NCBI GenBank assembly: GCA_014377445.1
Contig: JACMPP010000027.1
Span: forward strand, 1 to 41,491
DNA: 41,491 nt
Origin: Oligoflexus sp.
GTDB taxonomy: Bacteria > Bdellovibrionota_B > Oligoflexia > Oligoflexales > Oligoflexaceae
Direction of reading: 5' to 3'
The notes under the pieces were generated by a model. It searched no databases. It worked only from the letters and a program-made list of their open reading frames with translations, and was not told the DNA's origin. Position numbers and translations under genes: made by a program. Every line of letters begins with the position of its first letter. Within the stretch, counting starts at the first letter, position 1. Of this stretch, positions 32,639 through 40,336 are shown piece after piece.

Positions 32639-33049
32639 TCAGTTAAGAGGATTTATGACCGAAACACCCCAAAAATCAAAGTCTTTGACGTTATCCGTCG
32701 CCAAACTCAAATTATTCGCTTTCGCGGTCGCTCCGATGAGCAGATCAGGCATTTTGCGCTGCTTACCTTCGGTCTTCCCCTTCCCGCGTTCTACTGCTGC
32801 AAGCTCGGCAATCTCCACGGAGACAGGCAGTATCGTAATGGAGAGTTTCAATAGGAGCTCTTTAAATCTTTCCGCAGTATTGATAGCGCGAATTTCATGA
32901 AGTCCTGCCAATACCTCATAATAGTTGATTGCAGAAATATAGAAGTGCTCGGTTGTATCCGTAAGCCATTCGATAAGTGCGGGCGAAGGCCCATGTTTGT
33001 CCGCTAGCTTTGAAACGACGTTGGTATCAAGTAGGATCCCCTGGCTCAT
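32639..33049 (-). CDS. vapC: VapC-type PIN-domain toxin
   Basis: A 136-residue PIN-domain ribonuclease. The acidic metal-binding residues are Asp8 (LLDTNVVS), Glu45 (INYYEVLAG), Asp102 (MPDLLIGATA) and Asp119 (LATDNVKDF). The start overlaps the antitoxin stop by 4 bp. VapC toxins cleave tRNA or rRNA, and free toxin arrests growth; stability depends on the antitoxin. The pair sits in the accessory island, next to the KfrA-like gene, as expected of plasmid-derived addiction modules. Full-length, all acidic residues kept. Confidence 0.92.
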   Translation of the reverse strand: MSQGILLDTNVVSKLADKHGPSPALIEWLTDTTEHFYISAINYYEVLAGLHEIRAINTAERFKELLLKLSITILPVSVEIAELAAVERGKGKTEGKQRKMPDLLIGATAKANNLSLATDNVKDFDFWGVSVINPLN

Positions 33050-33369
33050 TCTGAATCCTTACGAAAGTCAACTTCGCGGCCGTTTTCACGTTCATAGGAT
33101 ACTCGATCCACACCTTCGGCCAAGGCTGCAGCTTTAACAGCTGAAAGGGAGTCGAGCAGGGTGCGCCGCCTTATAGCCTTTCTTGTCGCCAAGATCTCTT
33201 CGATCTCAGAGATCGAGCCGACCTTTAGGAGTAGAGCCTGAGGCTTCCCATGGTTGGTAATGAGCTGGGGCATACCCGACTGAGCCTCTTCGATGACTTC
33301 CGACAGCTTTGCCTTGGCATCGCGGATCGACCAGCTATGAAATTTTAAATCATCTTCGACTGCACTCAT
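33046..33369 (-). CDS. Phd/YefM-family antitoxin
   Basis: A 107-residue protein. WSIRDAKAKLSEVIEEA followed by LITNHGKPQALLLKVGS is the Phd/YefM N-terminal fold that binds operator DNA; the basic and acidic C-terminus (YERENGREVDFRKD) should wrap the toxin. AGGAGG lies 6 nt before the ATG. Antitoxin-toxin order and the 4-bp overlap are standard. Upstream palindromes at 33420-33450 are the likely autoregulatory operator. Confidence 0.9.
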   Translation of the reverse strand: MSAVEDDLKFHSWSIRDAKAKLSEVIEEAQSGMPQLITNHGKPQALLLKVGSISEIEEILATRKAIRRRTLLDSLSAVKAAALAEGVDRVSYERENGREVDFRKDSE

Positions 33370-33419
33370 GACAGACCTCCTGGTTCATGACCTTATCGGC
33401 ATATTACTATAATCTATTA

Positions 33420-33450
33420 AATAGTCACTAAACAAATAGTGGTCACTATT
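33420..33450 (-). promoter_or_regulatory. Operator of the toxin-antitoxin operon
   Basis: AATAGTG-GT-CACTATT (33435-33450) is a near-perfect palindrome with a 2-nt centre; a shorter related box (AATAGTCACTA, 33420-33430) lies next to it on the promoter-proximal side. TATAGT on the minus strand near 33402 is a possible -10. Typical of Phd/YefM autorepression. Confidence 0.55.
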
Positions 33451-33541
33451 GGGCTAATCCTTGTTTTATTGAGCCCCGCCTTTTGGATGCCTCAAAATAT
33501 TGAAAACACCCTTATTTATACAGAACCACCTCCTTCTTTTT

Positions 33542-33621
33542 GTATTATTCAATACGTATTATATAAAAAACATGATTTAATACATATCGTATTATTGTGA
33601 TTACATCTTTATTCATATGAT
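33542..33621 (+). promoter_or_regulatory. Cluster of GTATT/AATAC sites, likely KfrA operator
   Basis: GTATT-ATTC-AATAC (33542-33555) runs straight into AATAC-GTATT (33551-33560, a perfect 10-bp palindrome), and AATAC-5 nt-GTATT lies at 33579-33593. TTGTGA (33595-33600) and TATGAT (33616-33621) may be the promoter. KfrA of plasmid RK2 represses its own gene, so these repeats 70-120 bp upstream of the start are the natural candidates. Confidence 0.5.
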
Positions 33622-33664
33622 TTGCTACGATAATCTTTGAGACTCACACCCGAGGAGCGCTAAA

Positions 33665-34261
33665 ATGACTTCAATCCTTCATCCCGGTCGTCTTGGAATC
33701 AGCTATGAACAGGTGGCGAGCGCTGCCGATGCCATTCTAAGCCGGGCTGAGCGCCCGACCCTGAAGGCTGTACGCGAGCAGCTTGGAACGGGGAGTTTTG
33801 GCACCATTCAAAAGCACCTCGGCCAATGGCAGGCCGCAAGGCGCGAAGTCGCAACAGCAGCGATGACGATGCCGACTGATATTCAGCGTCTGATTGTGCA
33901 AGAAATCGAAAAGCAGGTCACAGCGGCCCGTCGGACGCTTGAAGAAGAGATGAGCATCGTTCGTCTCGACCGCGACACGCTAGCCGACGAAAACCAGCGC
34001 ATTTCAGATCTTTCAGACGCCCTGCAAAAGGAATCTGATGAAAGCCGGCTGCAGCTAGCGCATCACGCTGGACTCAGTGAGCAGCTTCGCGAAGAGCTCA
34101 AGGCGGCCCGCATAATGATCGAGGCTGAACAAAAATTAAGAATAAACGCCGAACAGGAAGTCGCCATTCTTCGGGCAAAAATGGAAGTTATGCACGAGTT
34201 GAAAACACTTCAGCAAAAAGTCTCCGAACTTGAGACGGCCAAGGGAGAGCATAAGAAATGA
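33665..34261 (+). CDS. KfrA-like plasmid DNA-binding protein
   Basis: A 198-residue protein. Residues about 10-60 (GISYEQVASAADAILSRAER, then TLKAVREQLGTGSFGTIQKHL) match the KfrA N-terminal DNA-binding domain (PF11740). Residues about 75-195 form an uninterrupted alpha-helical coiled coil. GAGGAG is 7 nt before the ATG. KfrA proteins are autorepressors that help plasmid maintenance and segregation. On a chromosome it marks an integrated plasmid or integrative element. About half the length of RK2 KfrA, because the coiled coil is short. Confidence 0.85.
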   Translation: MTSILHPGRLGISYEQVASAADAILSRAERPTLKAVREQLGTGSFGTIQKHLGQWQAARREVATAAMTMPTDIQRLIVQEIEKQVTAARRTLEEEMSIVRLDRDTLADENQRISDLSDALQKESDESRLQLAHHAGLSEQLREELKAARIMIEAEQKLRINAEQEVAILRAKMEVMHELKTLQQKVSELETAKGEHKK

Positions 34262-34491
34262 AGGTTACTGAAGTGGACCCTATCGACTAGACACTTTTCC
34301 AAGCTCTGCATGAAACGATAAGCAGGAGGGCAAGGAGCGGAGGCGATGATCACGATCACCCCAACGGCAAAGCAAAAGGCTAAGGCAAAGGCTAGGTCTA
34401 GGCCAAAGTTCTTAGCTTAGTGCCATTCTCCTCTTATACATAGATTCCCTCGCCCACACTTTTAGCGGAAGAGCCGAATATTTTAGCCTGG
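34262..34491 (+). mobile_element. Possible IS3-family end remnant and a 24-codon frame
   Basis: The sequence from TGAAGTGGACCC (34269) through GACTAGACACTTTTCC (34285-34300) resembles the terminal inverted repeats of IS3-family elements, which start TG and carry a (T/A)GGACA-type core. AAGGAG (34332-34337) then precedes ATG 34346, opening a 24-residue basic peptide (MITITPTAKQKAKAKARS...) that ends at 34420. No transposase follows. It may be a solo end left at the island's right border; the resemblance is by eye only. Confidence 0.28.
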
Positions 34492-36315
34492 CTAGAGCTT
34501 GCTGCGGCCTTCCTCCGTGTACCAGGCCTTCGCATTGAAGATCTTCCACTGGGTCTTGTCCCCATCGAGCCCGTAGCCACCTGAAAGGCCTCCCAGATTG
34601 AGGAGAAAGCGTGCGCGGGCCACGTTATTCTTTTGGTCCATCCAGCCTTCTATGGCGAGATCTCCTGCCTTGGCGTCGAAGTCACGAACGCTGAGAGTGT
34701 CTTCGTTTGCGGAGACGTCAAAGTCAACGGTGGGTTGTTTCAGATCGAAGGCCTTGAGGATCCATTCGGGAAAGCTCTTGTCCTTGATGAGAAAGGCCAG
34801 CACGGGCTGAAGGTTGTCGCCCTGGAGTTGGACGTGACTCTTCAGATAAACCGGTTTCTCGTATCTGACATTGGCGTTTGTGAGGTGAAGGGAGCCCTTC
34901 CAGTCTTTCTTGTCGAGGAAACTCAGGTCGGTGATATCGATGCCCGCATCCTTGACGACGAGTTGGCCTTTGCGAAGATCCATGTGGTCCACTTTGAGTT
35001 TGGAATCCGATGACGCCACAAAGCGAAGCTTATCCTTATAAACGGCCGTTAAATCTTTGATTTTCAACCGGAAGTCACCCTTCGAACGGGCGACATCAGA
35101 CCCGGCACGGAATTCTCCAACCAGAGTTCCTTTGCCTTTTTCAAGCTTAAGGGGGAGGGAGGCGGGGATATATTCCTGGATAAAGCCTACGCGATGAATC
35201 CTGGTTTCAGGAAGAACCGCATGCGCGTCCCAGACCTTCCAGTCGTTCAGGATTTTCTTGCCTGGAGTGGAAAGACTGAGGAGGAAGCCTTCCCCACTGC
35301 CGTCGCGGCCTTTATTCAGCTCGAATTTGGCAAACTTGAGTTCAACCTGGTTTTGGTCCTGGACCTGCCATTTAAAAGACGCTGGCCCGAAGATAGTTTG
35401 ATGCAGAAGTTTGATATGAAGATTATCAGCTTTAAAAAGAAGGTGACTGTCGTCGCGCCAGGATCCTTTGACAATCCCGATATCTCCGTCGACATCGAGC
35501 GATGTCCCTTCAAAGGCAAGCCAGTCAAGATGCTTCATGTAAGAATTGAGACTTTCGATGCGATCGAGTTTGCCCCTAAGCTTCCAGCGGGACTCCACCT
35601 TAGGCAGAATAAGTTTCCAGTCCTTTTCATTGAGATCAATCTTGTCTATCGAGCTGACGATGTTCGCTTGTTCAATCGTCGCAAACTTGTCATCACCATG
35701 TGTGACAGCCAGTTCTTTGGCGTCGGCCTCCGACTCCTCAAGCGTAAAAGTCCCTCGGGAATCTGTTTCGAAGCTGGCGGCAAGATCGGCACGACCGGTC
35801 CAGAGCCAGGTTGCAACCTTTACTTCTTTAAGATTAGTGAATTTCGCGTTGCTGAAGGCGGTGATCCAGACATCTTTATTCTTGTCTTTCCCCTCCTTCT
35901 CTGCCTTTGCCTTTTCTTCCGCTTCCTTCTTCTCTTCAGTCTTTTTCGCTTCAGGCTCCTTCGCCTTGGACTCCCGCCCGTCCCCAACTGATATCGTCAC
36001 ATCGCTCGCCACAAGTCCGTTGATCTGCACATAATTGCGAGCGAGCTGCATGAAGTTGAAGCGGAAACTCACAGTTTCCGCCTTGACCTGATAGGTCGCC
36101 TCCTTGGCGAAACCGGTAAAGACGAATTTTTTAAAGAGAAAGTATCCGGGCCAGGGCGAATAGCCGTCCTTCGCATCGAACTGAAGTTCGGCGTTGTTGA
36201 TCTTCTTAAAGAAGGCTTCGCTATTGAGATAAGAGCTTGTGACAAAAAACCAGACGACATCGAGGCCCAGGAGGAGGACGATGACGATTCCCGTGATTTT
36301 GATCGATTTTTTCAT
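34492..36315 (-). CDS. AsmA-like periplasmic protein, single N-terminal membrane helix
   Basis: A 607-residue protein. ATG 36315 is chosen: AAGGGG lies 7 nt upstream and the membrane helix IVIVLLLGLDVVWFFVTSS follows at about residues 8-27; the longer frame upstream has no coding look. The rest is beta-rich (ADLAASFETDSRG, LDVDGDIGIVKGSW, GKGTLVGEFRAG, LSVRDFDAKAGDLAIEGWM), resembling AsmA/TamB-type lipid-transport bridges, though shorter. A Lys/Glu-rich insert (residues about 115-155) is unusual. Likely in the periplasm, involved in envelope lipid transport; this is inference from the fold pattern. Monocistronic. Confidence 0.65.
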   Translation of the reverse strand: MKKSIKITGIVIVLLLGLDVVWFFVTSSYLNSEAFFKKINNAELQFDAKDGYSPWPGYFLFKKFVFTGFAKEATYQVKAETVSFRFNFMQLARNYVQINGLVASDVTISVGDGRESKAKEPEAKKTEEKKEAEEKAKAEKEGKDKNKDVWITAFSNAKFTNLKEVKVATWLWTGRADLAASFETDSRGTFTLEESEADAKELAVTHGDDKFATIEQANIVSSIDKIDLNEKDWKLILPKVESRWKLRGKLDRIESLNSYMKHLDWLAFEGTSLDVDGDIGIVKGSWRDDSHLLFKADNLHIKLLHQTIFGPASFKWQVQDQNQVELKFAKFELNKGRDGSGEGFLLSLSTPGKKILNDWKVWDAHAVLPETRIHRVGFIQEYIPASLPLKLEKGKGTLVGEFRAGSDVARSKGDFRLKIKDLTAVYKDKLRFVASSDSKLKVDHMDLRKGQLVVKDAGIDITDLSFLDKKDWKGSLHLTNANVRYEKPVYLKSHVQLQGDNLQPVLAFLIKDKSFPEWILKAFDLKQPTVDFDVSANEDTLSVRDFDAKAGDLAIEGWMDQKNNVARARFLLNLGGLSGGYGLDGDKTQWKIFNAKAWYTEEGRSKL

Positions 36316-36470
36316 GAATGGCCCCTTAGAAGTGCCTGGAAGGAGGCCCCGCTCTTTCTTATACGGAAAGTGGGGAGGAGAGAACATAGGGAAAATAGCT
36401 TTCCCTTTCAAATTCGTTGGCTTGCGATATTTTTATGGGTTTTAAGGAGGGTAGGCGGGAATTAAGGACG

Positions 36471-36510
36471 AAAAAAGGCGGCGAACTGTGGGTTTCACAC
36501 GATTCGCCGC
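36471..36510 (-). terminator. Terminator of the 36520-37209 lipoprotein gene
   Basis: Minus strand: GCGGCGAA ... TTCGCCGC (8-bp stem with an inner TGTG/CACA), followed by CTTTTTTC. It starts 10 bp after the stop. Confidence 0.85.
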
Positions 36511-36519
36511 AAAATCTTA

Positions 36520-37209
36520 TCAATAAACTTGGGAGCGACATTCTTTTTGAGCATCGAACTTGAGCAGAATTCCGCTTTGCGACGCTGGATCCACATAGAC
36601 GACACCGTAGGGATTTTTTTCGTCTTCGGTGATCTCTGTATCCGCAGTCATGTAGAAGTAGCCAAAGTCTTTTGCGCCCAAGACATCAAAGGTGATGCCA
36701 TCAGATTTGGCTTTGCCATAACCGACTTGTTTATCATTCCAGAAGATTCCGGTCGAGTTGCTGAAGGAGCCCGAAGATACGCTCGCCTGCACATAGCGTG
36801 TCTTATTATTGAATTGGGTCACTGTGTAAAAAAATTGGATCCCTTCATTCGGAGCTGTATCGAGGCCCGCTGTGAGGAGATCCGCTTTGCTGACCTGCAT
36901 CGAGCAGTAGAGGGCATTGCTGATGCCCGAACTTGATGTTGCGCCGCCGCTTCCGACATCGATCTTCACCCAGGTTCCTGAGTTGCAGGTCGCAAACACA
37001 GCCTGCGTACGCGCGTAAACGAGTTGGCCTTCGTTCGCAGCCGTACAGGGCGGAACTTGGGTCATATCCGCAACGGCCAAGGCTGGTCCAAGGACCGCGC
37101 CCTGTTGATTCTCAGAGCCAGGGATCGGGCCTGAGGCCACTTCCGTCTTATCAATTTTTCCACAAGCGAAGGTAAGCCCCGCTATTAGAACGAGATACGT
37201 TAAACGCAT
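36520..37209 (-). CDS. Lipoprotein of unknown function
   Basis: A 229-residue lipoprotein with lipobox TFAC (Cys16) in MRLTYLVLIAGLTFAC. Residues about 50-80 contain CTAANEGQLVYARTQAVFATCNSGTWVKID (given as CTAANEGQLVYAR and FATCNSGTWVKI), a segment seen in tail-fibre-like collagen-repeat-adjacent domains: the C-x13-17-C-x-S-G-T-W block. The C-terminal half looks beta-rich (VTQFNNKTRYVQASVSSGSFSN, FGYFYMTADTEI). GAGGT precedes the ATG. Substrate or partner unknown. Confidence 0.65.
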   Translation of the reverse strand: MRLTYLVLIAGLTFACGKIDKTEVASGPIPGSENQQGAVLGPALAVADMTQVPPCTAANEGQLVYARTQAVFATCNSGTWVKIDVGSGGATSSSGISNALYCSMQVSKADLLTAGLDTAPNEGIQFFYTVTQFNNKTRYVQASVSSGSFSNSTGIFWNDKQVGYGKAKSDGITFDVLGAKDFGYFYMTADTEITEDEKNPYGVVYVDPASQSGILLKFDAQKECRSQVY

Positions 37210-37413
37210 GTGTCGTTACCTCACAATTTATATCGATGTCTCCAGTGTAGCACTTTTTGCCGCGCCGAGGCGAAGCCCTGGCCCGAGCGGGTCCTGCGGG
37301 ATCCCTGCTAAATACAGATTTTATTGAGATAAGCTTAGAAATTTTTTATGCCGGAAAAGAGATGGCGACAGGGAGAATAGTGAGTCTCAAAAGAACAGAA
37401 TAGGAACGAAGTG
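37210..37413. other. Intergenic gap between two minus-strand envelope genes
   Basis: 204 bp with a GC-rich patch (37259-37308) followed by AT-rich sequence that should carry the promoter of the 36520-37209 lipoprotein gene. No gene seen. Confidence 0.35.
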
Positions 37414-37800
37414 TTATTTTCCAGTCGAAATAACGACCCGGATCACAACGGGTTTCTTTATGCCCGAGTATTCGATTGGCGTTTGCGAGATCACAGCGCC
37501 CTTAGGCACGCTATCGCTCTTCTCCCGACCGACCACGACGACAGTGAACCCTGTGCCTTTAAGAAAATCTTTGATCACTTGCGGATCCTTTGGATCCTGA
37601 CCAACAAGATTGGGAACTGTGGGCAACTCGAGATTTTCCAGTCCGTCATTCTTCGCGTCATCAGCAGCCTTGTCTTTGGGCGCTTTCTTCGCGGAAAAGC
37701 TCATCGTTTCAAAATCTCTTTTGGTCACCGCGGCCTGAGTCGGCAGAACCAGACTCAGAAGCAATAATGCCTTCGTGTAAAACTTCATTTTGATTCGCAT
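37414..37800 (-). CDS. Secreted protein with a single PASTA domain
   Basis: A 128-residue protein with a signal peptide (ending PTQA, residue about 23), a charged linker (SAKKAPKDKAADDAKND) and one PASTA domain (about 58-128): VPNLVGQDPKDPQVIKDFL, FTVVVVGREKSDSVPKGAVISQTP and KKPVVIRVVISTGK, the classical P-x-hydrophobic-x-G opening and G-x-V-x-x-Q-x-P core. PASTA domains usually occur in tandem on PknB kinases or penicillin-binding proteins, where they bind cell-wall fragments. A free single PASTA domain in the periplasm may be a muropeptide binder. No good Shine-Dalgarno; start at 37800 or the inner ATG four codons on. Confidence 0.75.
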   Translation of the reverse strand: MRIKMKFYTKALLLLSLVLPTQAAVTKRDFETMSFSAKKAPKDKAADDAKNDGLENLELPTVPNLVGQDPKDPQVIKDFLKGTGFTVVVVGREKSDSVPKGAVISQTPIEYSGIKKPVVIRVVISTGK

Positions 37801-38556
37801 GACTTAGGTCTCGCTTTCCTCAACGACTCACCTCTTTCTATCGGTTGAAGCGTGCAGCGACGTGACTTCTAAATAAAATAGTGCTGATATCATCAGCATT
37901 AATTTTAATCAGCATCGTCACAACCACATGAGCCAACTCCCAATTCTCCTCATCCGAAAAATATGTGAATATAGAAATCAATAAATAAACATAAGTTTCC
38001 ACAGTTGATCAAATCAGTTAAGTCCAATCAAACTGAGCTTCGTTTTCCAAAGTTGATTCGGCGCGCTCCATTCCGCGTAAATTTACGCTCCATTGCGTTC
38101 GGTGGGCGGTCAAATTTATGCCTAGATTGCGATCGGACTCTAAATCGCTTATTCCCTATAAATTGAACGAACCCACTTCAAGACTCCAGACTCTGATTTC
38201 CTCCTGCGCTTAGACCGTGAAATCGAGGCTGAGACTACTTAGCTGCCATGCACCGACCTTGGAGACCGAGTGCACTGCGGGCACTATGAGTCATCGCCTC
38301 GCCTTCCAGAAATGCCCAACTCCGTAGCTAAAAATCGGTTTCTGGATCTGATATCCCTTTAATTGACTCGCATTTAACAGTGACATTTTCACAGTATTCT
38401 GTGCATGCAGAATAGCCGACGCAGTGTCCCTACGAATAATTCAAATACTGGCTAAATTCGGTCCATTCCAATGGAAATTGAGCTGTTTAGCGCGCGCGAC
38501 TCTCTAGTAAAGCAGGCGAAGCTAATATATGATTAGAGAAAAGCAAGGAAATACTG
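37801..38556. other. 750-bp non-coding stretch rich in inverted repeats
   Basis: No supported gene. Contains GCTGAT-ATC-ATCAGC (37883-37897) with another ATCAGCAT at 37908-37915; the 14-bp palindrome GCGTAAATTTACGC (38075-38088) flanked by two GCTCCATT copies (38065-38072 and 38087-38094); and TATTCTG-TGCATG-CAGAATA (38395-38414). The first set lies about 80 bp upstream of the PASTA gene and the last 140 bp upstream of the fusion protein gene. Confidence 0.5.
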
Positions 38557-40122
38557 ATGAACGAAAACGTAACTTCAGTTAGGTATGACGTGGATGAAAG
38601 ACTGCATCAGATATTTGTAGTCCTTGATAGCGCGTTTTGCAAAAAAAGACGAGAGTTGATTGATGTCATCGTTTTCAACGTCGAAGACAAGATGAAGGTT
38701 TTAAAAGAGTCGGGAGCAATTCAACAATTTATTCTTTATAAAAGTCTATTGAATCAAGTCTGGGATAGGCTTGAGAAAACCTCAGAATTGATTTCGACAA
38801 GAGTCTTAGTTGGAACTGGGGTACCAAAACTTAAAGGGCTTAGGATAACTGTTACTGGTGATCAAGCGTCGCTCAAGGTTTATTTACCAAGCGGGCCGAA
38901 ACCTGATGCGTCTTGGCATTGGGTATGGATTGAAGCTGCAATAAAATTGCTACTCGCACAACAAAAAGTTCCAGGTCGCATTGCATCTTCTGAAGTACGA
39001 TTTTTTGTTGAAAAGTGGCTTTATGCAAATCACGAAAGCCAGACGTACAATTTAAACATTCTTGGCCCGACCGATTCTAAGGAGCCTTATCAATTCAAAA
39101 TCCACTCTGCGGATGGATGGGCCGAACTCATTATCAACAGCTTCGACGGCCTTCACATTCCAAATTTAGAAAAAAAAGTACACCAAGAGGCACGACGAAG
39201 GCTCTATCAGGAGACCAAAAGTCATGAGATGCTAATTGGGGACAGCATCGAAACGTTAGAAAAAACTATTCAAGATGCACAGCAAAGCCCCATGAGACTA
39301 GGCCTTAACCTACCCCTATACCTAATGATTGCTCTCCGAATCCCAACTATCGCGGCAGCCAGTAAAAATGATGCGATCAGAGTTTTTTACGAGAGTGCAA
39401 AAAAATCCTTAAAATCCACTCCGCCCGACGATCGACTCTTTATTTGTGCGACTTTAGGTCTTACTAAAGACGTTTGGAGAGAATTGATTGCTAAAAACAT
39501 CGGGATTCTAAGGAAAATAAGTCAAACAAACATTGATAGAGAGAAATCCAAGAAAGAATATCTGATTGGAATTGGTTCCTTTTCATTAACGTCACATTCT
39601 AAGATGGGCAATGTAGGCTATGAGAAGCTTGATTTAAAAGATAGAAATTCCTGGTTAATCTGGGTTGTTCGCGAAATGGTAAAATTTAGCGATTTTGAAC
39701 TAAATCCACAGTGGATCGCCGACAATTTAGCTATCCATGTGGAACCATCTCAAATAAAAATGGCCTTAGATTGGATGATTGATAACAAAGTAATTTTTTT
39801 CGAAGAAAACGTGAACCGCTATCGACTTCAAGCGAACAATCTATTGACAGACGTTAGACCGAGCGGTGAAGCAATTTCTCGCTACTATCAGGAGATATAC
39901 GATCTAACGCCCAAGATATGCGAGCATTTGGACGATTCACAATACTTCTTGCAGTTTATTCGAATCAGTTTAAATCAAAATGATTTTTTAAGTTTAAAGG
40001 ATTTCTTCGTTAAATTTAGCCAAAAATCTCTTGAAGCAGAAGACAAAGTCCCGTTTCCAGAAGAGATCTTTCATTTGAGCTACCTATTTTTTCCTGTTCA
40101 GGAAATTAAAGGAGATTCTTAA
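38557..40122 (+). CDS. TIGR02147/DUF4423-like domain fused to a novel N-terminal half
   Basis: A 521-residue protein, AAGGAAA 6 nt before the ATG. Residues about 363-520 (LIWVVREMVKFSDFELNPQWIADNL, given in parts: WVVREMVKFSDF and NPQWIADNLAI; then ALDWMIDNKVIFFEENVNRYR and FHLSYLFFPVQEI) follow the TIGR02147 C-terminal pattern: winged helix, x-ALxxL-x-GL, and a closing V-Y-x-L-x-x-x-x-F-P. The usual N-terminal short HTH is absent. Instead about 360 residues of mixed helix and strand (e.g. TGVPKLKGLRITVTGDQASLKVYLP) match nothing I know. The gene is richer in A+T than its neighbours. Likely a transcription regulator or sensor; inferred. Confidence 0.62.
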   Translation: MNENVTSVRYDVDERLHQIFVVLDSAFCKKRRELIDVIVFNVEDKMKVLKESGAIQQFILYKSLLNQVWDRLEKTSELISTRVLVGTGVPKLKGLRITVTGDQASLKVYLPSGPKPDASWHWVWIEAAIKLLLAQQKVPGRIASSEVRFFVEKWLYANHESQTYNLNILGPTDSKEPYQFKIHSADGWAELIINSFDGLHIPNLEKKVHQEARRRLYQETKSHEMLIGDSIETLEKTIQDAQQSPMRLGLNLPLYLMIALRIPTIAAASKNDAIRVFYESAKKSLKSTPPDDRLFICATLGLTKDVWRELIAKNIGILRKISQTNIDREKSKKEYLIGIGSFSLTSHSKMGNVGYEKLDLKDRNSWLIWVVREMVKFSDFELNPQWIADNLAIHVEPSQIKMALDWMIDNKVIFFEENVNRYRLQANNLLTDVRPSGEAISRYYQEIYDLTPKICEHLDDSQYFLQFIRISLNQNDFLSLKDFFVKFSQKSLEAEDKVPFPEEIFHLSYLFFPVQEIKGDS

Positions 40123-40336
40123 AGACAAGAGATCGAAAGTAGTTACCGTGCAATAGATAGCCTCCTGCAACAGAATGTGTGTGCTACTTAAATTCATACT
40201 GATGAGTAATATTTCCTCTATCTATCTATAAATTATGACTTTTTTTAATAATATTAAAGTGTCCTTAAAAATATCCGTAGAGAGGGTGTAGGTTGTGATT
40301 GTCAAACCATCTTAACAAGAAAATAAGAGGTTCCTA
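40123..40336. other. AT-rich promoter region
   Basis: 214 bp, strongly A+T-rich near 40210-40270, between two co-directional genes. It should carry the lipoprotein promoter; no terminator or operator stands out. Confidence 0.35.

Noticed and set aside
32574..32900. 108-codon plus-strand frame overlapping vapC
   Set aside because: From 32639 on it is antisense of a full-length VapC toxin. Only the first part is real-looking, as continuation of the broken gene, and it is reported there.
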